Assembly: GCF_003467445.1 (NCBI RefSeq)
Contig: NZ_QSGS01000004.1
Location: forward strand, 169,088 to 233,087
Length of the DNA: 64,000 bases
Reading direction: 5' to 3'
From: Exiguobacterium sp. AM39-5BH
GTDB lineage: Bacteria; Bacillota; Bacilli; Exiguobacteriales; Exiguobacteriaceae
Below, piece after piece: positions 9,358 through 17,850 of this stretch. The translations under genes and the position numbers were made by a program. The stretch's first letter is position 1, and every line of letters starts with the position of its first letter. Below the pieces are notes generated by a model. That model ran no database searches and was not told where the DNA came from. It saw only the letters and a list, made by a program, of their open reading frames with translations.

Positions 9358-10443
9358 CACACAAAACGCCTGATCAGGCGTTTTGTGTGTTTCGTAATAG
9401 GCGACGATTTTGGGCAAGTAATCTTTTAAATCTGGACAGACGATGTCGGTACCGTTAAGTGCGCGTAACGTTTGGGTCGTGTCAAAATGGACTTGATGTT
9501 TGAAATAGGCGAGCAGTTCTCGTGGAACTTTGTATCGTTCCGATAAATGTAACGCTGAGAACCCGATCTCCGCGACCGTATGCGGAATCGTCCCGCGTGG
9601 AGGACGATTGAACATCGCTTCATGAATCATCCGAAATACTTCTCGTGCCCCGTGCGGGAATGGGTCTGTCAAATGGAACGTCCGCTTTAACCCAACCGGT
9701 GCGTGGGCGAGATAAGCGGTCGCCTCGACGACATAATCGTACGGGACAAGGTTCACTTCGATATTCTGCCGTCCGATGTAAGGGAGCGGCGCTGCTTGGC
9801 GGAGCTGGTCCATCAGTTTCAAAACGAAGTAGACTCCGTCATACTTTTTCGTCTCACCGGTCTTGCTGTGGCCGATCACGATGCCTGGACGGATGATGGT
9901 CACCGGCATCGAGCCGAACTCGCGCGAGACAATCGCCTCAGCTTCATACTTCGTCGCCTCGTAATGGTTTTTAAAGTGGACGCGGTGCCATAACTCGTTC
10001 TCATAAACGGTCCCTTGGCGGCGACCAGACACATAAGCAGTGCTAAAGTAAACGTACCGTTTTAAATGTGGCGCTCGTTTCGCAAACGAGGTGATATGTT
10101 TCGTTCCAAGGAAATTGATGCGATATCCGACATCGTATGGGATGCTTAAATCGTAGGCGGCCGCCAAGTGGAAAACGTAATGGACTTCTCGCTCGATAAC
10201 GGAACGCATAATCGGATCGAGCACGACTTCAGGTAGCTTGATATCGGCCTCGACGAGCACGAGCTGATCATCTCGTAACGACGTGGACGCCAACAATTCT
10301 TGTTTCAAGGCGATTGCTCCGGCACGTTCAGACGGAAGATGGAGCGCGTAAATCGTCCCAATCTGATTCGGTAATGTGGCGAGATGCATGATCATCTTCC
10401 CGGCTAGAAAACCTGGAAAACCAGTGAAAGCGTAATGGTTCAT
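9346..10443 (-). CDS. SDR family oxidoreductase (NAD-binding_4 / male-sterility type)
   Basis: A 365-residue extended short-chain dehydrogenase. The N-terminal TGFPGFLAGK is the dinucleotide-binding glycine motif, VFHLAA follows, STAYVSG holds the catalytic serine and YEATKYEAE gives the YxxxK pair. The overall build resembles the NAD-binding domain of fatty-acyl-CoA reductases. Its ATG overlaps the stop of the upstream PAS histidine kinase gene (10440-10443), so the two are co-translated. Its 3' end overlaps ktrB by 12 bp. Substrate unknown; an acyl or lipid-derived carbonyl is a guess from the family. Confidence 0.82.
   Translation of the reverse strand: MNHYAFTGFPGFLAGKMIMHLATLPNQIGTIYALHLPSERAGAIALKQELLASTSLRDDQLVLVEADIKLPEVVLDPIMRSVIEREVHYVFHLAAAYDLSIPYDVGYRINFLGTKHITSFAKRAPHLKRYVYFSTAYVSGRRQGTVYENELWHRVHFKNHYEATKYEAEAIVSREFGSMPVTIIRPGIVIGHSKTGETKKYDGVYFVLKLMDQLRQAAPLPYIGRQNIEVNLVPYDYVVEATAYLAHAPVGLKRTFHLTDPFPHGAREVFRMIHEAMFNRPPRGTIPHTVAEIGFSALHLSERYKVPRELLAYFKHQVHFDTTQTLRALNGTDIVCPDLKDYLPKIVAYYETHKTPDQAFCVSTN
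9357..9390. terminator. Palindromic terminator inside the convergent gene's 3' end
   Basis: A perfect 34-bp palindrome (ACACACAAAACGCCTGA and its complement). It ends ktrB on the plus strand but lies within the last codons of the SDR gene on the minus strand. Confidence 0.85.
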
Positions 10444-12614
10444 AATGTCTCCTCCGCTAAATCCAAGGTGAATGTAAATGTCGAACCCACACCGACACTC
10501 GACTCGACCTCGATACTGCCGCCATGCGACTCGATAATTTCCTTACAAATCGACAGCCCGAGACCCGTGCCGCCGATTTGACGTGTGTCCGAATTATCAA
10601 CACGATAAAACTTCTTGAACAGTTCTTCAAACGCATGCTCGGGAATACCGATACCAAAGTCTTGAACGGACACATGAGCTTGATTTTGTTCTTTCCGGAC
10701 CCGTACTTCAATTTCAGGATGGTGGGGCGAATACTTGATTGCATTGGAGAGCAAGTTGATGACGACTTGTTCGATCCGGTCCTGATCGGCGACAAGTTGA
10801 AGCGATTCATCGGCATCATCGAAATGGATGGAATGACTGCTCGTTTCTCGGAAGCGTTCGACGACATCGCAAATGAGGTCATTCAAGACGAATCGATTCT
10901 TTTTGTATTCTTGGTTACCGTCTTCCATTCGTTGAATGTCGAGAAAGTCGTTCAACAGGTCGGTCAGTCGTTTCGCTTCCTTTGCCATCGTCTTCAAGTA
11001 ACGTTCACGTTTTTCAGGATTCAAATCCCGGGTCAGCATCAATTCAATATATCCTGATAGGGATGAGAGTGGGGTCCTCAGTTCATGCGATACGGTACTG
11101 ACCAACTCGTTTTTGATCTGGTCCATTCGCTCTTCTTCGGTTCGGTTACGGAAAACGAACAAGAAGCCGCTGTCCATCCCGATTTGACGTTTCGTATCCA
11201 TACCGGTCCCATACATTTCGTAATATTGTTCATCCCGATCATTCGGTTGTGGGATGGAGAAGCGCATCGATACTTCTCGAGCTGATCCATCGAGTAACAT
11301 GTCAATTTTTTTTAACATCTCGCTCCGGTCCCGCGCCCGGAACGTCGTCAGGAGCGGGATCCGCTCTTGCATCTTGTTTGGGGCGATACCAGGTAAATCA
11401 AGCAGACGGCGGGCGTGCACATTCATAAAGAGGACGCTGCCATTCGATTCGGTCAAGACGAACGCTTCATTGGACGCTTGTAAAATTGACTGGATGATGT
11501 CCCGTTGCCGAGCGATGGCATTTTTTTCTCGTTCGAGCATACGCTCCACTTTTTTGCGATCACTGATGTCACGCATGACAGCGACACGAAGCGTCTGTCC
11601 TTGGAACGTCACTTCTTTCGGATAGACTTCCATTTCTAAAAACGTCCCATCCTCTCGACGTCCAATGACCTCGTAAGGGGTCTGGATATGATTCCGGATT
11701 CGGCGCAACACGTCGGCTCGATATCCCTCGGCAATGAACTCAATCGTTTGACGGCCGACCATCTGTTCCGCCGGGATTCGGAAAATCGTTTCGGCTGCTT
11801 TGTTCGCATCGAGGATTGTCCCACCCTCATGGAAGAGGACGGCTTCGATGACGGATTCGGCGAACATGCGATAACGTTGCTCTTTATGAAGCAACTCGCT
11901 TTTCAAGGCGATTTCAGGACTGACGTCGAAAACGAAAAAGAAAAACCCGATGACGTGAGCCTGCTCATACACGGGGTGCATGAATAATTTTCCGACGAAA
12001 TGGGTTCGGTCTTTTCGTTGGAACTTCCATTCACGGTCGCCACGGTCCAATGCGGTACGTAACATTTGTTCGAACGACAAAAGTCGCTCCGTTTCGTCTT
12101 GGTAATGGGTCCGCTTCTCGCTCAGTTCGCGTGATTCGAATAAACCGAATGGGGTCATTTCATAGAGCACTTCGTGCGGCTCATAACCGAACAGTTCGGT
12201 TGCACCCTTATTGAATCGATTGATTAACAGGTTTGCATCTGTCATGATCATCGCCATATCGAGTTCCGTATGCATCATTGCCTCGAAGGCATTATGTTGC
12301 ACAGTCACTCGCGTATCGAGTGGGAGCGGTTCAATCGACAGGATGTAGACGTCGCCATTTGGAATGGCATGAATACGGATGGTCGGCATCTCGTACGTCC
12401 AAGGCAAACCTTGTTCCATCCGCCGTGATAGCTCCATTGTAATTGGTGACTGGTTGACCATATGAAAGATGTTCGATCGCGTTTGTAAGTCTTCAGGAAA
12501 TTGCTCTAAGAACGGACGGTTTGCTTGGACAATGGTCCCGTCCGTCGTAATCAACGCTACACCGTAAGGCAAGGCATGTAGCAGTTCGTTTTGGAGATAT
12601 CCTCGGTTCTCCAT
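10440..12614 (-). CDS. Multi-PAS sensor histidine kinase
   Basis: A 724-residue kinase without TM helices, so cytosolic or membrane-associated. Several PAS/PAC units fill residues 1 to about 480 (for example TDANLLINRFNKGATELFGY and DANKAAETIF). HisKA follows with SHELRTPLSSL (His near 505), then HATPase_c with NLLSNAIKYS, DFGIGIP and GTGLGLSI. The start at 12614 follows AAGGAGGG; an upstream ATG at 12659 lacks a comparable site. No response regulator gene is next to it, so it is an orphan kinase locally. Co-translated with the SDR gene. Confidence 0.88.
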   Translation of the reverse strand: MENRGYLQNELLHALPYGVALITTDGTIVQANRPFLEQFPEDLQTRSNIFHMVNQSPITMELSRRMEQGLPWTYEMPTIRIHAIPNGDVYILSIEPLPLDTRVTVQHNAFEAMMHTELDMAMIMTDANLLINRFNKGATELFGYEPHEVLYEMTPFGLFESRELSEKRTHYQDETERLLSFEQMLRTALDRGDREWKFQRKDRTHFVGKLFMHPVYEQAHVIGFFFFVFDVSPEIALKSELLHKEQRYRMFAESVIEAVLFHEGGTILDANKAAETIFRIPAEQMVGRQTIEFIAEGYRADVLRRIRNHIQTPYEVIGRREDGTFLEMEVYPKEVTFQGQTLRVAVMRDISDRKKVERMLEREKNAIARQRDIIQSILQASNEAFVLTESNGSVLFMNVHARRLLDLPGIAPNKMQERIPLLTTFRARDRSEMLKKIDMLLDGSAREVSMRFSIPQPNDRDEQYYEMYGTGMDTKRQIGMDSGFLFVFRNRTEEERMDQIKNELVSTVSHELRTPLSSLSGYIELMLTRDLNPEKRERYLKTMAKEAKRLTDLLNDFLDIQRMEDGNQEYKKNRFVLNDLICDVVERFRETSSHSIHFDDADESLQLVADQDRIEQVVINLLSNAIKYSPHHPEIEVRVRKEQNQAHVSVQDFGIGIPEHAFEELFKKFYRVDNSDTRQIGGTGLGLSICKEIIESHGGSIEVESSVGVGSTFTFTLDLAEETL

Positions 12615-12739
12615 TAACGATGATCCCTCCTTCTCTAAGTCAAACGGGTACATCTTCAATACATTCGACAGATCCCCCTTTGTTTTCCTGCCTTCAAACG
12701 GTAAAGTGAAGACAAGAACATATAGAGAGGACGATAGAC

Positions 12740-13234
12740 GTGAAGGGAATGGGGCTCAGCATATTGATCGCCATTGGATTATGGTGGTGGGATGCGCCAC
12801 TTTGGAGTATCGTCGCATGTTTGGGCGTTGGTCTGCTTTGGCTCATTTGGCGGATGCGGCTCTCGACGATTCAGCGTATCGACCGAATGGACGGCCGTGA
12901 GTTTGAACTGTTTTTAGAGGAATTGTTCACCGCACTCGGTTACACCGTGACGGTCACACCCGCCTCGCGTGACTTTGGGGCGGATTTGCTCTTAGAAACA
13001 AATGACGGATGGTCGATTGCTGTTCAAGCAAAGCGTTATGAAAAAGTAGTCGGACTCGAGGCGGTCCAACAAGTGGCGGCGTCCGTCCCGTACTACGGTG
13101 TAAATGAAGGTTGGGTCGTCACGAACTCGTCCTATACCGATAGTGCTTACGAATTGGCAGAACCGAATCAAGTTCGTCTGATTGCAAGATCGGAGCTCGA
13201 AGAGATGTTGAAACAAGCTGGTTTCAAGCGGTAA
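12740..13234 (+). CDS. Mrr-like restriction endonuclease-fold membrane protein
   Basis: A 164-residue protein with two N-terminal hydrophobic helices (about 4-36) followed by a Mrr-type PD-(D/E)xK domain. DGREFELFLEELF opens the domain, DFGADLLL supplies the catalytic Asp and VQAKRY the Q-x-K motif. Such membrane-tethered Mrr-like proteins are common in Bacilli; cleavage of modified or foreign DNA is only an inference. GTG start, preceded by GAGAGGACG. No methyltransferase gene lies nearby. Confidence 0.8.
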   Translation: MKGMGLSILIAIGLWWWDAPLWSIVACLGVGLLWLIWRMRLSTIQRIDRMDGREFELFLEELFTALGYTVTVTPASRDFGADLLLETNDGWSIAVQAKRYEKVVGLEAVQQVAASVPYYGVNEGWVVTNSSYTDSAYELAEPNQVRLIARSELEEMLKQAGFKR

Positions 13235-13451
13235 CATCAGGAGTGTTCACAACTTTGACAGAATGGCGGATTGTGTCGAAGAAAAAGGGGTTGTCTTTTT
13301 CATCAATCGGTGCAATAATCATCTTCGTCATATGAAATATGTAGTCGCTGAAACGAGAAAAGGCGACGAACAGTACCAATTTGGGGTTTCATAGAAAGAC
13401 CAACCAAACACACACAAATCCACGGTTGGAACGTATATAGGAGGAAAAGCG

Positions 13452-13892
13452 GTGCGCAAATTAATTTATGTAAAAGGTTGCGTCTTTACGCAAGGGGAAG
13501 CGACCATTTATGATGAGACAAATGATGCGATCGGATCTGTTCACCGCGACGCGGAGGGCAGTGTTCAGGTGCACAATTTGTCAGGCCGTCAAATCGCTCA
13601 CGGGAAGTACATCCCGAACTGTCAGAAGTGGGTCGTCATGAACCACGATGGGCAAGCGATCGGTCAGTTGAAGGACAAATTCTCGTTATTCGGGAAAAAG
13701 TGTGAGTACAACGTCTATGAACGCGGTCTCTATACGATTCAATACGATGTCGAGCGTTACAAGTTCAGTGTTCGAGACAAAGCAGGTAAACTTGTGGCAG
13801 AACTTCGCAAACAAGACGATGACTGCTTCTGCTTGACGAAAGAGGCTGATCAACTCTCGATGTTTGAGTTGTTGTCTGTCCTAAAACGTTGA
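13452..13892 (+). CDS. Hypothetical protein, possible LURP-one/tubby-like fold
   Basis: A 146-residue cytosolic protein, rich in beta-strands with repeated short hairpins (YDETNDAIGSVHRD, VYERGLYTIQYDVERYKF, VRDKAGKLVAEL) that resemble LURP-one-related (YxjI) proteins. I cannot confirm the family. GTG start 6 bases after GGAGGAAAAG. The 217 bases upstream hold no other gene; a good terminator follows. Confidence 0.5.
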   Translation: MRKLIYVKGCVFTQGEATIYDETNDAIGSVHRDAEGSVQVHNLSGRQIAHGKYIPNCQKWVVMNHDGQAIGQLKDKFSLFGKKCEYNVYERGLYTIQYDVERYKFSVRDKAGKLVAELRKQDDDCFCLTKEADQLSMFELLSVLKR

Positions 13893-13943
13893 CAGTGAAA
13901 TCACAGATGCCTATCGCGGTATCGATGTAAGGAATATGACGAG

Positions 13944-13971
13944 CACCAGTCACGGCGACTGGTGTTTTTTT
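13944..13971 (+). terminator. Intrinsic terminator
   Basis: CACCAGTC/GACTGGTG stem with an ACGGC loop and seven T residues, after the 146-residue protein gene. Confidence 0.88.
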
Positions 13972-13973
13972 AT

Positions 13974-14007
13974 AAAAAAGCTTCACTCGACGAAGGTCAA
14001 ATGAAGC
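13974..14007 (-). terminator. Terminator of the DUF1836 gene
   Basis: GCTTCA/TGAAGC stem with a loop of about 16 bases followed by a T run on the minus strand. It overlaps the last codons of the DUF1836 gene. Confidence 0.6.
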
Positions 14008-14620
14008 GGCTCAAATAATGTTTGGCCTCGAGTTCGAGCGCCGTCACGCGATGTGCGTATAGACAGAGTTTGAGGACATGCAAGATGTTCGGATGGGTGT
14101 AACCCATCTTTTCAATCGAACGCTTCGCACGTGTGTCGAGAAGCTCGATCGGACTCGTCGATTTGGCGTACTCGGCGTAGAGGCGATAAAAATCGATTGG
14201 CGAAATGAGATCGTCTTCGTCGCGGTCAGGGTTGTTGAGAATGAGCGCGAGGAGCGAACTTGTTTCTTCAAGCGAGAACAAGTGCTTTAAATCATCTAAC
14301 AAATAGATGATGGCCGCTTGTTGAAGCGAGTATTTCTTCCCGATCCGAGGCACCCCGATGATTTTGCGTACTTCCCGCTTCGTCCAGTTTTGAATCGTGG
14401 TCGCGGATAAATGCTCTCCCGTCAATGTGTTCGCCAAAGCGACGATTTGATTGATTGACAGTCCGTTCTTTTCAATATGAAACAAATGGATTTTACGAAG
14501 CTCTTTCGGAAAATGCTCGCGCACGTCCTCTGGGAAGAGTGAGATGGCCCGTTCAATGTCGCCAACTCGCATATAATGAAGGCAATCAGCCAAAGTTTGA
14601 ATCGAAATTGCGTCGCGCAT
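13997..14620 (-). CDS. DUF1836 domain-containing protein (putative HTH regulator)
   Basis: A 207-residue protein. The central part (SATTIQNWTKREVRKIIGVP followed by KKYSLQQAAIIYLLDDLK) is a MerR-like helix-turn-helix typical of DUF1836. The rest is helical and charged, with no metal or cofactor motif. Probably a DNA-binding regulator, with unknown targets. AAAGGAT lies 6 bases before the ATG. Confidence 0.75.
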   Translation of the reverse strand: MRDAISIQTLADCLHYMRVGDIERAISLFPEDVREHFPKELRKIHLFHIEKNGLSINQIVALANTLTGEHLSATTIQNWTKREVRKIIGVPRIGKKYSLQQAAIIYLLDDLKHLFSLEETSSLLALILNNPDRDEDDLISPIDFYRLYAEYAKSTSPIELLDTRAKRSIEKMGYTHPNILHVLKLCLYAHRVTALELEAKHYLSRFI

Positions 14621-14769
14621 ACAGGTATCCTTTCTATAGCCGCCTTCGTTCGTTGGCTACACAGTCATTTGACCTCATTCTACCAAATGTTTGAAAAGGA
14701 AGCTAGGCTATCGCATGATTAAGGTATAATGAACACATACAAAAAAATGTAGATAAAGGTGGTCCAACA

Positions 14770-15420
14770 ATGAATGAATGGATCAGTTCCATCCTGTCTA
14801 TCGTCATTGTCATGGTGCTTCTCGTCGGTCTTGAACAGATTGGCAAACGCCTTGGCTGGACGGATGAGACAATTCGTAAAAGTGTACATATTGCGGTCGG
14901 ACATTGGTCGCTACTTGCAGTCTGGTTAATGAAGACTTGGTACATCGCTGCCGTGCCACTCGTCTTTTTCACGTTCGCAAACGCGTTCCTTCTTTATAAG
15001 AGTCCGTCACCGGTCCATCAGACGGAACGTAAATCGTTTGGTACGGTCTATTATCCGATTGCCTTGCTCGTAATCCTGTTCTTTTTCTTTGAATCAGAGC
15101 CGATCGCTTTTTTAGCGGGCTCACTCGTTTTAGCATGGGGAGACGGCTTGGCCGCTCTCATCGGACGAAAATATGGTACAGTGACGTACGACTTGTATGG
15201 TCAGAAACGTTCGTTCCAAGGGAGCATGGCGATGTTCCTTAGCTCTTATGCAGTTCTCTTTTTATTATTTTTGTGGAATGATATTCCCTTATGGCAAGTG
15301 GTAACATATGGATTCATCGTTTCAATTATTGCGACGCTGACAGAAGCGATTTCATATCGCGATTGGGATAATTTTACAATTCCGATTGTTGTGGCAGTAG
15401 CTGTATCATTATTGCTATAA
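14770..15420 (+). CDS. Diacylglycerol/polyprenol kinase family membrane protein
   Basis: A 216-residue protein with about seven TM helices. Family signatures are RKSVHI early, SLVLAWGDGLAALIGRKYG in the middle (acidic nucleotide/Mg site) and KSFQGSMAMF. This is the CTP-dependent kinase group of Sec59/Dgk1/VTE5, which phosphorylates prenols or diacylglycerol. Related Bacillota proteins are poorly characterised, so the substrate is open. AAAGGTGG sits 8 bases before the ATG, and TATAAT at 14725-14730 may be a -10 box. Confidence 0.8.
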   Translation: MNEWISSILSIVIVMVLLVGLEQIGKRLGWTDETIRKSVHIAVGHWSLLAVWLMKTWYIAAVPLVFFTFANAFLLYKSPSPVHQTERKSFGTVYYPIALLVILFFFFESEPIAFLAGSLVLAWGDGLAALIGRKYGTVTYDLYGQKRSFQGSMAMFLSSYAVLFLLFLWNDIPLWQVVTYGFIVSIIATLTEAISYRDWDNFTIPIVVAVAVSLLL

Positions 15421-15451
15421 ACCAATTCCTTCATTGTAAAGAAAACGTTGC

Positions 15452-15480
15452 TTGTCACCCCTGACAAAGATTTGTATACT
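15452..15480 (+). promoter_or_regulatory. Sigma-A promoter of murB
   Basis: TTGTCA (15452-15457), 17-base spacer, TATACT (15475-15480). The ~90-base leader has short inverted repeats sharing one arm (AGTGCC and TGCCTC can each pair with GAGGCACT). Confidence 0.7.
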
Positions 15481-15575
15481 GTGTTTCGTACTGACACCAT
15501 TCAGTGCCGTGTTTGCCTCTAGCTTGACGAACCGAGGCACTCTTAAAAATAGAACGTAAAGGATTGAGGCAACGC

Positions 15576-16496
15576 ATGAGCTTTTTAAATCAACTACTTA
15601 CAATCATTCCAACCGATCGCGTGAAACAAGATGAACCGTTGTCGGAACACACGTATACAAAGCTAGGCGGGAAAGCCGATTATTTCGTTGCTCCGCATAC
15701 GTACGAGGAAGTGCAAGCCGTGCTTGAACTCGCCCATCGTGAGGATGTCCCGTTTATGATTCTCGGTTTCGGGTCGAATTTGATCGTTCGTGACGGGGGT
15801 CTCCGCGGCATCGTCTTAAACTTGAACGAATTAAATACCATTCGTCGTGATGGTAATCGTTTGATCGCTCAAGCGGGTGCGGCCATTATCGACGTCTCAC
15901 GCCAAGCGTTAATCGAGGAGTTATCTGGCCTCGAGTTTGCCTGTGGCATCCCCGGAACAGTCGGTGGCGCGGTCTACATGAACGCAGGTGCCTATGGTGG
16001 AGAAACGAAAGATGTCATCGCGAGTGCGGTCGTCTTGTCGCCAGAAGGGAAACTCATGACGCTCACGAAAGACGAGCTCGACCTCGATTATCGGACGAGC
16101 CGAGTTTCTAAAGACGGGTTGATTGTCCTTGAAGCAACGTTTGAACTCGAGCCGCTTGGCTATGAGGCGATCAAAGAAGTGATGGATGACTTGACGTACA
16201 AGCGCGAGTCGAAACAACCGCTTGAATATCCGTCGTGTGGCAGCGTCTTTAAACGACCGCCTGGTTACTTCGCCGGTAAATTAATTCAAGACTGTGGCCT
16301 TCAAGGGAAGCGGATTGGCGGCGCAGAAGTCTCGCTCAAGCACGCTGGATTCATCGTCAATATTGACGCGGCGACGGCGACCGAGTACATCTCGCTCATC
16401 CGTCACGTCCAAGCGACCGTGAAGGAGAAGTTTGAGATTGAGCTTGAACCTGAAGTAAAAATCATCGGTGAGGACATCGCCGTCGAGAACGCATAA
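15576..16496 (+). CDS. murB: UDP-N-acetylenolpyruvoylglucosamine reductase
   Basis: A 306-residue cytosolic FAD enzyme that reduces UDP-GlcNAc-enolpyruvate to UDP-MurNAc with NADPH in peptidoglycan synthesis. It has LGGKADY and [14 protein letters not shown] of the FAD domain, and the catalytic residues in YRTSRVS (Arg), [10 protein letters not shown] (Ser) and PEVKIIGE (Glu). The Y-loop pattern is that of the type II enzymes usual in Gram-positives. ATG at 15576 fits better than the upstream TTG, which abuts the SD. Monocistronic, with promoter and terminator. Confidence 0.95.
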   Translation: MSFLNQLLTIIPTDRVKQDEPLSEHTYTKLGGKADYFVAPHTYEEVQAVLELAHREDVPFMILGFGSNLIVRDGGLRGIVLNLNELNTIRRDGNRLIAQAGAAIIDVSRQALIEELSGLEFACGIPGTVGGAVYMNAGAYGGETKDVIASAVVLSPEGKLMTLTKDELDLDYRTSRVSKDGLIVLEATFELEPLGYEAIKEVMDDLTYKRESKQPLEYPSCGSVFKRPPGYFAGKLIQDCGLQGKRIGGAEVSLKHAGFIVNIDAATATEYISLIRHVQATVKEKFEIELEPEVKIIGEDIAVENA

Positions 16497-16502
16497 ACAC
16501 AA

Positions 16503-16534
16503 AGAACGCTCGAACCAATCGGTTCGAGCGTTCT
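16503..16534 (+). terminator. Hairpin after murB
   Basis: 14-bp perfect stem AGAACGCTCGAACC with its complement and an AATC loop. The T run is weak. Confidence 0.75.
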
Positions 16535-16552
16535 GTTATGGTCGACGACATC

Positions 16553-16585
16553 AAAAAAGCCGCCAGCATCGTAGCTGGCGGCTTT
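16553..16585 (-). terminator. Terminator of ald
   Basis: 12-bp stem (AAAGCCGCCAGC) with a 6-base loop. Six T residues follow on the minus strand, directly after the ald stop. Confidence 0.88.
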
Positions 16586-16589
16586 ATGT

Positions 16590-17720
16590 TTACGCTTGTA
16601 GTTGCTTCGTGACCGCTTCAGCAGGCGCAACGAACGTGTAACCGAGGTCACGCGCGACAGCCTCATACGTGACCGTTCCATCGATGACGTTCAAGCCTTT
16701 GAGTAACGCCGCGTTTTCACGAAGTGCCGGGAAGATCCCTTTTTGTGCGCACTCGATGATATATGGCATCGTCGCATTCGTCAAACCGAGCGTGGATGTG
16801 CGTGGCACGGCACCTGGCATATTGGCCACAGCATAATGTTGAACACCATAACGCTCATACGTCGGCGCATCATGCGTCGTGATATGGTCGATTGTCTCGC
16901 AGATTCCGCCTTGGTCGATGGCGACATCGACGATCACAGAACCAGGAGACATCTGTTGGACCATCTCTTTCGTGACGAGTTTCGGTGCTTTCGCGCCTGG
17001 AATGAGGACGGCACCGATGACGAGGTCGCTTTCAGCAACTTGTTTGGCGATGTTATAGCTGTTTGAGATGAGTGTATTGATCGTGTTGCCAAACTGGTCA
17101 TCGATTTGGCGCAAACGAGCCGGGCTGATATCCATAATGGTAACATTCGCGCCGAGGCCGATGGCGATGCGGGCTGCATTCGTCCCGACGACCCCGCCTC
17201 CGATGACAGTGACGTTCGCACGCGGCACCCCAGGCAGTCCTGACAAAAGGATTCCTTTTCCACCATGTGGTTTTTCAAGGATTTGGGCTCCGATCTGAGC
17301 GGCCATCCGTCCTGCCACTTCACTCATCGGTGTAAGGAGCGGCAACGTCCGATCGACTTCAACCGTTTCATACGCGATCGCCGTGACACCAGAATCGACG
17401 AGTGCTTTCGTGAGTTCTGGTTCGGCGGCCAAGTGCAAGTAAGTGAAAAGCGTCAAATCTGGACGGAAATAACGATATTCTGATGGTTGCGGCTCTTTCA
17501 CTTTCAACGCTAATTCTACGTTTTCCCAAACGTCCGCGGCTATATCAACGATGGTCGCCCCAGCATCAACATACTCCATATTCGTGAAGCCGCTACCGAT
17601 GCCTGCTTCCGTCTCGACGAGGACCTCGTGTCCAAGTTCAGTCAATACGGCTGCACCCATTGGCGTCAAGGCGACGCGATTTTCGTTGTTTTTAATCTCT
17701 TTTAATACCCCGATTTTCAT
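16590..17720 (-). CDS. ald: Alanine dehydrogenase
   Basis: A 376-residue NAD-dependent enzyme that interconverts L-alanine and pyruvate plus ammonia. It starts [20 protein letters not shown] (Arg15-type substrate residue), has Lys in ALKVKEPQ, His in YLHLAAE, the NAD fold [12 protein letters not shown] and the DVAIDQGG loop. The start at 17720 follows GGGGAG and gives the usual family length. Upstream lie a good promoter and a palindrome, then the divergently named but same-strand PucR-type regulator gene, as adeR-ald in Bacillus subtilis. Confidence 0.96.
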   Translation of the reverse strand: MKIGVLKEIKNNENRVALTPMGAAVLTELGHEVLVETEAGIGSGFTNMEYVDAGATIVDIAADVWENVELALKVKEPQPSEYRYFRPDLTLFTYLHLAAEPELTKALVDSGVTAIAYETVEVDRTLPLLTPMSEVAGRMAAQIGAQILEKPHGGKGILLSGLPGVPRANVTVIGGGVVGTNAARIAIGLGANVTIMDISPARLRQIDDQFGNTINTLISNSYNIAKQVAESDLVIGAVLIPGAKAPKLVTKEMVQQMSPGSVIVDVAIDQGGICETIDHITTHDAPTYERYGVQHYAVANMPGAVPRTSTLGLTNATMPYIIECAQKGIFPALRENAALLKGLNVIDGTVTYEAVARDLGYTFVAPAEAVTKQLQA

Positions 17721-17765
17721 GTAAAGCTCCCCTTTCTTCCACTGACACAATTTGTTCACACCTTT

Positions 17766-17794
17766 AGTATAGACTCATCTGAGAACGCTGTCTT
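17766..17794 (-). promoter_or_regulatory. Sigma-A promoter of ald
   Basis: On the minus strand AAGACA (17794-17789), 17-base spacer and TATACT (17771-17766), about 46 bases upstream of the ald ATG. Confidence 0.65.
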
Positions 17795-17824
17795 TAGGAA
17801 GGATTCTAAAAGTAATCCCATTCA

Positions 17825-17844
17825 CTTTGTGGAAAAACACAAAG
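17825..17844. promoter_or_regulatory. Palindrome upstream of ald, candidate AdeR operator
   Basis: CTTTGTG (17825-17831), 6-base spacer, CACAAAG (17838-17844). It lies about 30 bp upstream of the ald -35 box, where an activator would sit, just after the adeR stop codon. No T run follows, so it is unlikely to be a terminator. Confidence 0.45.
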
Positions 17845-17850
17845 AGGTAA

